A stretch of 38,744 bases of DNA from an uncultured Campylobacter sp. GTDB taxonomy: Bacteria > Campylobacterota > Campylobacteria > Campylobacterales > Campylobacteraceae. The position numbers were made by a program, and so were the translations under genes. Shown here one piece after another: positions 32,169 to 38,744 of this stretch. Numbering within the stretch: position 1 is the first letter of the stretch; every line of letters begins with the position of its first letter. The notes beneath the pieces were generated by a model. That model saw only the letters and a list, made by a program, of their open reading frames with translations. It searched no databases and was not told where the DNA came from. The stretch covers positions 1 to 38,744 of the forward strand of contig NZ_CALIJF010000150.1 in the NCBI RefSeq assembly GCF_938018035.1. The letters are read 5' to 3'.

Positions 32169-32486
32169 TTAAAATTTTATCTCGATTTCCGCGCCGACAT
32201 TTGCGTCTTGTAAAATTTCGGGCTTTAAAATTTTCATATAAAAATAATCCATCGATCGAAATTTTGAGTGAAACTCCTGCGCGAAGTATTTTAGCGCGTC
32301 CTCTACGAGGCGAAATTTTTTCTCGCGGAACTCCGCTTTGATATATTCGCAAACCCGCGCATAGTCGATAAATTCCTCCGCTCCGAACTTCGCCCACACC
32401 CAGACGCGCTGCTCGCGCTTGCGCTCAAAATCCAGCGTCCCGATTATCGTGCCAAATTCCAGCTTTTCGATTAAAATTTTAATCAT
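32169..32486 (-). CDS. folB: Dihydroneopterin aldolase (FolB-like)
   Basis: 105 residues, the size of a single FolB subunit, which forms octamers and cleaves dihydroneopterin to hydroxymethyl-dihydropterin in folate synthesis. Matching features are the N-terminal LEFGTIIGTLDFERKREQRV, FIDYARVCEYIKA (Tyr of the active region) and the late FYMKILKPE strand. It is somewhat divergent from the E. coli type, so the call relies also on synteny: C. jejuni has folB directly upstream of cosR. It overlaps the plsY stop by four bases. Confidence 0.82.
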   Translation of the reverse strand: MIKILIEKLEFGTIIGTLDFERKREQRVWVWAKFGAEEFIDYARVCEYIKAEFREKKFRLVEDALKYFAQEFHSKFRSMDYFYMKILKPEILQDANVGAEIEIKF

Positions 32487-33139
32487 ACTACGCGCTTTTC
32501 CTCGCCCTTAAGCAGCCTGGCAATATTCGGCGCGTGTTTGTAAAATACGATGAAAACTATCAGAAAGATCGGCGCATGAGTGTTGATCGCGGGCATCTGC
32601 GGATGGATCACGTAGCTTGCTACGACTAGCGCAAGCGCCGCTGCAAGCGAGGCTACGGATGAAATTTTAACCGTCTTGCCGACCACGAACCAAACGGCAA
32701 GCGCAATAACAATCTCGATAGGAATAAAGCAAGCAAGCACGCCGGCTCCCGTCGCAATGCCCTTGCCGCCGTTAAATTTCAGATACGGGCTAAAGCAATG
32801 CCCAAGCACCGCAAAGACAGCCATGCTCCACAGCACGTTTTCATCAAAGCCCAAAGCACGCGCAATCAGTATCGGCAGGACGCCCTTTAGCGCGTCGCAG
32901 GCAACCGTGAGGATCGCGAGCTTTTTTGCTTTTTGCGGATCGCGAGTTTTTAAGACGCGAAGGACGTTGGTGGCGCCTATGGAACCACTGCCCTCGCTTT
33001 TGATATCCACGCCGCCTAGGTATCTGCCGATCAAAAGCCCAAAGGGGATCGCAGCGATCAGATACGCCGCGACGTAGCACCAAAAATTTGGCGCCATAAT
33101 GATGCTAAGTAAAAATTCTAAAATTCCCGATTTTTTCAT
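32483..33139 (-). CDS. plsY: Glycerol-3-phosphate acyltransferase PlsY
   Basis: 218 residues, inner-membrane protein with about five to six helices. It transfers the acyl group from acyl-phosphate to glycerol-3-phosphate, the first step of phospholipid synthesis. The three conserved cytoplasmic motifs are present: SGSIGATNVLR near residues 51-61, GHCFSPYLKFNGGKGIATG near 112-130, and HAPNIARLLKGEEKRV at the end. AAAGGGATTTT precedes the ATG. Its acyl-phosphate donor is made by PlsX, encoded at the right edge of this window. Confidence 0.95.
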   Translation of the reverse strand: MKKSGILEFLLSIIMAPNFWCYVAAYLIAAIPFGLLIGRYLGGVDIKSEGSGSIGATNVLRVLKTRDPQKAKKLAILTVACDALKGVLPILIARALGFDENVLWSMAVFAVLGHCFSPYLKFNGGKGIATGAGVLACFIPIEIVIALAVWFVVGKTVKISSVASLAAALALVVASYVIHPQMPAINTHAPIFLIVFIVFYKHAPNIARLLKGEEKRVV

Positions 33140-33148
33140 AAAATCCCT

Positions 33149-35434
33149 TTAACTCTTCCAAAGTAGCGAAATTTTCTCGTCGTAGATGTCCGTTTTCTTC
33201 GGCGAAATTTCTTTCGTTTCGAGTTTAATATTTTTCAGATCCAGGCTCTGTTTTAGCGCGTCCACTTCGGCCTCAAATTTCTGTGTGAGCACCTCCAGCT
33301 CCTCTTGCAGCGCGCTTAGGCTGTTTTCGGCATTTTTGGCTTCGCTTCGTTCATTTAAAATTTTATGCGCGCTCTTGGCGCCGCTGATCGCTTTAGAGAT
33401 ATTGCTAGCGCTGCGCGAGCGGCCTAAAAACGCGCCTAAGATCGCTCCGCCTATGTTTAGCGCGGCATCCACGCCGCGACTTAGCACGTCGCCTTTTTCC
33501 TTTTCATACTTTTCGCTAGCGCGCAAAATTTTATCCTCAAGGCGCGCCTTTTCTTTCTCAAATTTAGCCGTAATCTCATCAGTTTTAGCCTCTAGAGCTT
33601 CATTTGCCTTATCGCCTAGGCGCACGAAAAACTCCTCCCTGCTCTCGCCCGGTTTTGAGAGCAGATCAAGCGCGCTAAAAAGTTCTAACCTTTCGTTGCG
33701 GTAAAGCCACTCCTTAAAGCTTTTAAGCTGAGCGTTTAAATTTTTTGCTCCCGCGATGAAGCTAGGAAGCGCGCCGTAGAGCGAGCCCGCCTGCTCCTGT
33801 CCGCTTAAATTTGCAACCTCTCGCGTGCTAGCTTCATTCCAATCTATTTCGCCCCCGTCCGAAATCGAAAGCAAAAAGGAGCGCTGCTGCGTAAAATCGA
33901 CTCCCTTGTCGCAAAATCGCATCTTTGCGCTTGCATACAGATACGGGCTTAGCTCAAGGCTCGCGCCGTAGCTGTAAAGCTGCGAAATTTCAGCAGAAAC
34001 TACGGGCTTGGCGGCGCCGGCGGATTTAACGCCTTGCGCGGCGCCGGACGAAATTTCAGCCTTTTTGTCTTTCATTAAATTTGAAATTTGTTCGTTGCTT
34101 AAAGGACCCTTTAGATAGCTTAGCGCAAAGCGCGTCTCGATTACCCGCAGCACGTCCTCGTTGATGTTTTTTACCAAAAAATTTCGCTTTTTAAGGTTTG
34201 AAATTTTTTCCATAAGCACGCTTTTGTCGATCGGATTTGAGCCGATACCGCTTAAGCCGCTGATGACGCGCTCTTTATCCTGCGCGGTCTGCAAGCGCCC
34301 GATAAACCACGTACCGATGTTGCTAAGCCCCTTGTAATCGAGATCGACCGGGTTTTGCGTCGATAATACGCAGCCAAGACCGAATGCGCGAGCCTGCTTT
34401 AGCAGCGTAAGCATCGGGGTTTTGCTCGGCGGATTGCCGTTTGGCGGGAAGAAGCCGTAAATTTCATCCATATAAAGCACTGCGCGCAAGGAACTCGTGC
34501 CGCTGGTGGTGCGCATCCATTTGATCATCTCGCCCAAAAGTAGCGTGACGAAAAACATCCTCTCATCGTCGTTTAGATGCGCGATGGAAAATATATTCGC
34601 CCTTGCTTTACCGTTTTCATCAAAGAGCATCTTGGCGATATTTAGCCGCTCGCCCTCACACCAAAGCTTAAAACTCGGGCTTGCGATGAGTGCGTTAATC
34701 TTCATCGCAAGCGCCATTCGCTTATCGCTCGGAAAGAAGGTATTAACGTCGAAAACGCCAATTTTATCGAAAGGCGGATTGCCGATCTGCGCGATGAGAT
34801 CCACCACGCTCACCCCCTCGCCTTTGTTAAAATGATAGGTTAAAATTTGGCTGATTAGTAAAAATTCCGGCGAGCTGAGATTATCGCTGCTAATCCCTGC
34901 GAGGCTTAGCACGCTAGTAGCGATACCGCCGACGTAGTTATTCAAATCCTCTTCGTTTAAGCCCTTCGGCGCTTCAAAGTCGCTTAGCAGGCTGATCCCA
35001 AGCCCTGCGCTTGATTTGGGCGTATAAATTCTAAAATCGGCGCTGTTTTTCAAAAGCTGTACTCGCGCCAGGTCTTGATATGAGCCCTCGATCCCTTCGC
35101 GCCAGGTATTTGCGGTCTGCTCGGCGAACTCGCGCACGCTAAGGCCTTTGTTTTGCGCCTCTGCCTCGTCGATATAGGGCTCAAAATCCTCAGCCCTCAT
35201 CTGCGGAAAGGTAAGAGCCAAATTCGTTAAATCGCCCTTTGGATCGATGATGATGGATGGGATATTATCGATCGCGGCTTCCTCTAGCAGCGTGATGCCA
35301 AGTCCCGTTTTACCGCTGCCGGTCATTCCGATGATAAGCGCGTGGGTCGTCAGATCCTTGTTTTTATACAAAAACGGCTCGCCGTTTTCAAGCCCCAGAT
35401 AAAAAAGCTTTAAATTTTCTTGAAGCGTTTTCAT
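33149..35434 (-). CDS. HerA-like / DUF853 P-loop ATPase
   Basis: 761 residues. The first about 460 residues are a HerA/FtsK-type ATPase: Walker A GMTGSGKTG at 36-44, IIIDPKGDLTNL just after, Walker B VLYMDEIYGF near residue 315, the STQNP sensor stretch, and a conserved Arg-containing stretch, IGRLQTAQDKERV. This is the DUF853 (YjgR) helicase-like family, whose role is not established. The last 230 residues differ from the standard family: a long charged coiled coil, a glycine-rich segment (GGAILGAFLGRSRSASNISK) and a second coiled coil. That glycine-rich hydrophobic patch may contact membrane. AAGGAACGCA precedes the ATG. It is first in the transcript leading into plsY. Confidence 0.88.
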   Translation of the reverse strand: MKTLQENLKLFYLGLENGEPFLYKNKDLTTHALIIGMTGSGKTGLGITLLEEAAIDNIPSIIIDPKGDLTNLALTFPQMRAEDFEPYIDEAEAQNKGLSVREFAEQTANTWREGIEGSYQDLARVQLLKNSADFRIYTPKSSAGLGISLLSDFEAPKGLNEEDLNNYVGGIATSVLSLAGISSDNLSSPEFLLISQILTYHFNKGEGVSVVDLIAQIGNPPFDKIGVFDVNTFFPSDKRMALAMKINALIASPSFKLWCEGERLNIAKMLFDENGKARANIFSIAHLNDDERMFFVTLLLGEMIKWMRTTSGTSSLRAVLYMDEIYGFFPPNGNPPSKTPMLTLLKQARAFGLGCVLSTQNPVDLDYKGLSNIGTWFIGRLQTAQDKERVISGLSGIGSNPIDKSVLMEKISNLKKRNFLVKNINEDVLRVIETRFALSYLKGPLSNEQISNLMKDKKAEISSGAAQGVKSAGAAKPVVSAEISQLYSYGASLELSPYLYASAKMRFCDKGVDFTQQRSFLLSISDGGEIDWNEASTREVANLSGQEQAGSLYGALPSFIAGAKNLNAQLKSFKEWLYRNERLELFSALDLLSKPGESREEFFVRLGDKANEALEAKTDEITAKFEKEKARLEDKILRASEKYEKEKGDVLSRGVDAALNIGGAILGAFLGRSRSASNISKAISGAKSAHKILNERSEAKNAENSLSALQEELEVLTQKFEAEVDALKQSLDLKNIKLETKEISPKKTDIYDEKISLLWKS

Positions 35435-35528
35435 TGCGTTCCTTAAATTTGCAATTTGCTCGGCATTATATCATTTAAATTTTTAAATTTAAATTTGCTA
35501 AAATGTGCGAAAAATCAAGGAATGGCAA

Positions 35529-36452
35529 GTGTTAAAAGAAAAAATTAGAAACGGAAAAAGCGGAATTTTGCTCTACGGCATCGTTCCGCCTAAAATCACG
35601 TCCTCTCAAGACGAGCTCGAGCACCTGGGTACGGCGTGGTCACAACGCCTAAGCGAATGCGAATGCGACGGCATCGTCATCTACGATCTACAAGATGAAA
35701 GCGCACGCACGAAAGATGAGCGGACCTTTCCTTTTGTGCATACAATCGATCCTGCGCGCTATTACACGCAGTATCTACACACCGATAAAGAAGCGATCAT
35801 CTACCGCGCGGTAGGCAAATATGATGAAGCGGAATTTTGCGAAATTCTAAGGCATGCCGCAAGCGGACTGGGCGTTTTCGTGGGGGCGAGCTCTAAAAAC
35901 GAAGAATGCAAACTGCATCTAAGCCACGCCTATGAGATCAAGCGACTCGTGGCGCCGCATCTTTGTCTAGGCGGCATCTGCATACCCGAGCGCCACGAAA
36001 AGAGCCGCGACGAGCACCTAAAAATCGCGGAGAAGACTGCGGACGGGTGCGAATTTTTTATCACTCAGGCGGTTTATAATGTGCAAAATGCCAAAGATTT
36101 CATCGACGATTACGCCGCTTTGGAGTGCAAAAAGGTGCCGATAATCTTTACTTTTACGCCGTGCGGTAGCCTAAAGACGCTTGAGTTTATGAAATGGCTT
36201 GGCATCTCGGTGCCAGATTTTTTGCAGCAACGGCTGCAAAGCAGCGTCGATATCTTACAAAGTTCAACAGCGCTGTGCGCGGAGATGTTTGATTTCATCT
36301 ATAAATACGCCCTCGCAAAAGGCGTAAGCGTAGGCGCAAACGTCGAGAGCGTAAGCACCCGCCGCGTCGAAATCGAAGCCTCGCTCAGCTTACTAAAAGA
36401 GATCAGAAAAATTATCCTTAAGCACGAGAATTTGGGATTTTACGTTATTTAA
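35529..36452 (+). CDS. Methylenetetrahydrofolate reductase-like protein
   Basis: 307 residues forming one MTHFR-type TIM barrel, which binds FAD and reduces methylene-tetrahydrofolate for methionine synthesis. Seen are GILLYGIVPPK near the start (where typical MTHFRs have FEFFPPK), the mid-barrel LCLGGICIPERH, and FFITQAVYNVQNAKDFIDDY, the F-x-T/I-Q substrate strand. The start Glu of FEFFPPK appears to be replaced, so the exact reaction is uncertain. I choose GTG 35529, with AAGGAATGG six bases upstream, over the in-frame GTG at 35505, which lies at a TAAAAT promoter-like box (35499-35504) and has no ribosome site. It is divergent from the HerA-like gene. Confidence 0.8.
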   Translation: MLKEKIRNGKSGILLYGIVPPKITSSQDELEHLGTAWSQRLSECECDGIVIYDLQDESARTKDERTFPFVHTIDPARYYTQYLHTDKEAIIYRAVGKYDEAEFCEILRHAASGLGVFVGASSKNEECKLHLSHAYEIKRLVAPHLCLGGICIPERHEKSRDEHLKIAEKTADGCEFFITQAVYNVQNAKDFIDDYAALECKKVPIIFTFTPCGSLKTLEFMKWLGISVPDFLQQRLQSSVDILQSSTALCAEMFDFIYKYALAKGVSVGANVESVSTRRVEIEASLSLLKEIRKIILKHENLGFYVI

Positions 36453-37409
36453 AATTTAAATCGGGTACACGAGCAACACTCTAGATAGTCCAAGCTAACG
36501 GAGGAATTTTAGATAATTTCGGATCACTTTCTAAAAAATAATCGAAATTTTATCCGAATGGAATTTGAACTTAAAATTTATAAAAAATTGTCTTAATAAT
36601 ATGCTTTAATACCTGTCGTCCGTAACTGTGAGATGATATTTCGTGCTAAAATTTTCAATACTTGCAATGGCATTGAGCTAGACCTACCATCAAAACCTAT
36701 AAACCGCTGTAGCTTTCGCACTAAAACTAAACGCATTGACCGTTTAAGTCTGCAGCTGACGCGACCGCACCTTCCGGCTTGCCGCTGGATAATTTTAATA
36801 TCCTATCCTTTTTTAGAGCATATTGTATAGCGGAGAGATGGGATAACTGGAGGTTTTAACGAACCCGATATAGATACGACGCTCCTGTACTCATGACATA
36901 GCGTCCCTTATTGTTCCATTCGTAGTATTTGATTTAAATTTACCAGCGTTTATGCTAAATTTCAAATCTAAGGCAATTTGATGCTTGCTGTTATGAGCGT
37001 TTTGGTATTTGAATTTTATTCTACAGCCTATGTGTAGGTCATTTAAAAGATCCACATACGCCGCCCGTAAAAATACTTACCGAGCTTTGCAGCTATAAAA
37101 GCCATTAATGCAGAATCGGCTGAAATTAACGCCCATTTAAGCTATCGAATATTTGATTTCTTTTGTATTTGAAAAGCCCATCGTCAAAAGCGATAGGCGC
37201 TCAAACTAATGTCGTTTTATAATCTCGCACAGAAAACCAATACTCAAACTACGCAATATTATAATATGCTTTCAATCGCAAATGCTTCATTTTAAAATTT
37301 TGAAACCTAGCTCAGAATAAATATAAATTTAAAATTAGTTTTGTAAATAAGCTTGGAATTTTAACTCTTAAATATGGCGAAATTCAAAGATAATGAAAGT
37401 TCAAAGGCG
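36453..37409. other. Long A+T-rich convergent gap, probably decayed DNA
   Basis: 957 bases between converging genes, visibly poorer in G+C than the rest of the window. TTCGGAT/ATCCGAA arms at about 36517-36558 make a loose hairpin after the MTHFR-like gene. A 65-codon frame at 36633-36830 has no ribosome site and no recognisable protein. The minus strand has a short protein-like run around 36900-37060 (VDLLNDLHIGCRIKF) interrupted by stops. I see no intact gene, tRNA or insertion sequence; a remnant of acquired DNA is the best guess. Confidence 0.45.
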
Positions 37410-38408
37410 CTAGTTTATGCTCTTACCGCCGAATTTCAAAAGCGCGCTGCCCCACGTAAAGCCGCCGCCGAACGCATCCAAAAGCATAAGCGAGCCGTTT
37501 TCGAGCCTGCCGCTCTCGTAAGCGTCATTTATCGCCATCGGGATTGACGCCGAGCTCGTGTTACCGTATTTACCGATCGTAAGCACGCACTGCTCATCGC
37601 TAAATTCCAGTCTAGCCTTGACAGCCTCGATAATGCGTAAATTTGCCTGATGCGGGATGAAAAGATCGACCTGCTCGGGCAAAATTTTATTTTTCGCCAA
37701 AATCTCCACGACGTCGTTACTAAGCGTCGGTACCGCGATTTTAAAGACCTCGCGCCCCGCCATCTGCATGAAGCCCAGCTTTTCATCGATGATTTTTTGG
37801 CTGAGTGGATTGACACTACCCGGGGCTGCGGTGATTAGAAGATCGCCCTTGCTGCCGTCGCTAGCAGTATGAACGTCGATGATTTCGTTATCGTCGCGTG
37901 CCGCGATAACCGCAGCGCCTGCGCCGTCGCCGAAGAGTATGCACGTAGCGCGGTCGCTCCAATCGACTATTGAGCTGAGTTTTTCCGTGCCGATTATCAA
38001 CACGTGTTTTTTAGCGCCGCTTTCGATGAGAGATTTTGCAAGCTCTAAAAGATAGATGAAGCCCGTACAGGCGGCATTTATATCAAACGCCGTGATGCCG
38101 AAGTTTAAACCCAGTTTATCCGCGATGACGCACGCGGTCGAGGGCATGCAGAAATAATCGGGCGAGATCGTGGCGCAGATTATCGCATCGATCTCGTTTT
38201 TTTGCAAACCGCTACGCTCGATCGCAAGCGCTGCAGCCTTCATGCCCAAATCGCTAGTGGTCTCGCCCTTTGCTATGCGGCGCTCATGAATGCCTGTGCG
38301 CTTGACAATCCATTCATCAGTCGTTTCAACCATTTTTTCAAGATCGAAATTAGTTAAAATTTGACTCGGCGCGTATGCTGCGATCGAGATCATCGAGGCT
38401 TTTTTCAT
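37410..38408 (-). CDS. fabH: 3-oxoacyl-ACP synthase III (KAS III)
   Basis: 332 residues. It condenses acetyl-CoA with malonyl-ACP to start fatty-acid synthesis. The Cys-His-Asn triad is present: Cys114 in NAACTGF, His253 in IPHQANLR, Asn283 in [24 protein letters not shown] near residues 29-40 and the C-terminal [16 protein letters not shown] are also typical of FabH. The start overlaps the plsX stop by four bases, the same plsX-fabH order as in C. jejuni. Confidence 0.97.
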   Translation of the reverse strand: MKKASMISIAAYAPSQILTNFDLEKMVETTDEWIVKRTGIHERRIAKGETTSDLGMKAAALAIERSGLQKNEIDAIICATISPDYFCMPSTACVIADKLGLNFGITAFDINAACTGFIYLLELAKSLIESGAKKHVLIIGTEKLSSIVDWSDRATCILFGDGAGAAVIAARDDNEIIDVHTASDGSKGDLLITAAPGSVNPLSQKIIDEKLGFMQMAGREVFKIAVPTLSNDVVEILAKNKILPEQVDLFIPHQANLRIIEAVKARLEFSDEQCVLTIGKYGNTSSASIPMAINDAYESGRLENGSLMLLDAFGGGFTWGSALLKFGGKSIN

Positions 38409-38744
38409 TTTTGCTCGTTTGAAGAAATTTCGCTTTCTATCGCGGAGTTGATTTTAGAATCTGCAAATTTAAGCGCTTGAAAGATCGCGTTTTTAACGGC
38501 TTTCGGAGTGCTTTTGCCATGGCTTATGATGACGCATTCTTTGACGCCTAAAAGCGGCGCACCGCCGTATTCATCGTAATCTGTGCTTTTTTTGATTATC
38601 TTAAAAACGCGCTTCATCAAGATGGAGCCAGCGATGGCGATCGGGGATTTTTTCGTTTCGTTTTTAATAAGTTTGCCGATAGCGCTTGCGACACCTTCGC
38701 TGGATTTTAGCATAATGTTGCCGATAAATCCATCGCACACGACC
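38405..38744 (-). CDS. plsX: Phosphate acyltransferase PlsX, C-terminal part
   Basis: The last 112 codons of plsX; the gene continues past the right edge. PlsX converts acyl-ACP to acyl-phosphate, the donor for PlsY. The stretch [19 protein letters not shown] at the edge and [21 protein letters not shown] are conserved PlsX C-terminal motifs. The first in-window codons read straight through from the edge, so the GTG near 38740 is an internal valine and not a start. It ends in a four-base overlap with fabH. Confidence 0.95.
   Translation of the reverse strand, partial: VVCDGFIGNIMLKSSEGVASAIGKLIKNETKKSPIAIAGSILMKRVFKIIKKSTDYDEYGGAPLLGVKECVIISHGKSTPKAVKNAIFQALKFADSKINSAIESEISSNEQK

Noticed and set aside
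36633..36830. 65-codon open frame in the A+T-rich gap
   Set aside because: No ribosome binding site, no recognisable family, and composition like the noncoding surroundings.
1..38744. tRNA or rRNA genes
   Set aside because: No cloverleaf with a TTCGA-type T-loop and matching acceptor stem, and no rRNA core sequence, was seen in the gaps.

Overview
The window looks like chromosome from a Campylobacter-type epsilonproteobacterium (Campylobacterota) of the more G+C-rich kind; C. gracilis or a relative is my guess from memory, not a database result. Three things point there. The intergenic sequence is saturated with AAATTT/AAAATTTT words, promoters are bare TATAAT boxes, and gene order matches C. 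jejuni blocks as I remember them: der-aroK-trpS, plsY-folB-cosR-fdxB-ppx, and plsX-fabH. No rRNA, tRNA, phage, intact insertion sequence or CRISPR array was recognised.

Layout. 1-5295 (minus): der, a shikimate kinase fused to an unrelated domain, trpS, a DUF2628 protein, an ACT-domain protein, and a UPF0210 protein cut by the left edge. 5734-6890 (plus): a truncated and a complete EamA-family transporter gene. 7041-11449 (plus): a five-gene operon closed by a terminator. It encodes a BcrA/BadF-type ATPase activator, a single-subunit 2-hydroxyacyl-CoA-dehydratase-family protein (double-cubane type), a Tat-exported ModA-like binding protein, a NapH-like membrane iron-sulfur protein, and a radical SAM protein carrying the full NifB signature although no nitrogenase genes are present. 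11716-14620 (plus): an fccABC-like periplasmic flavin reductase, tetrahaem cytochrome and NapC/NrfH-type quinol dehydrogenase. 14903-17692 (plus): proB, a tiny secreted EF-hand protein, and proA. 18079-22226 (plus): a cystine-type ABC importer with two tandem binding proteins, followed by a transsulfuration PLP enzyme. 22864-25680 (minus): polA. 25825-27664 (plus): an unknown protein, a polytopic membrane protein and a DUF59 Fe-S assembly factor. 28397-35434 (minus): herA-like ATPase, plsY, folB, a cosR-type regulator with its own sensor kinase, a ferredoxin and ppx/gppA. 35529-36452 (plus): a methylenetetrahydrofolate-reductase-like protein. 37410-38744 (minus): fabH and the end of plsX.

How the parts work together. 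The fcc genes make an anaerobic respiratory chain from menaquinol (NapC/NrfH-type protein) through a periplasmic tetrahaem cytochrome to a flavin reductase. That reductase lacks the fumarate-binding His, so its electron acceptor is probably another unsaturated acid. The importer plus PLP lyase is a sulfur-amino-acid module.

The strongest candidate for an undescribed system is the 7041-11449 operon. It joins a NifB-type enzyme, whose family builds an 8-iron cluster, with an ATP-driven reductase family whose known relatives carry an [8Fe-9S] double cubane. It also has an exported cysteine-containing binding protein and a membrane electron-transfer protein. The second notable point is a CosR-type regulator with an apparently phosphorylatable Asp51 and an overlapping histidine kinase gene; in C. 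jejuni CosR is an orphan.
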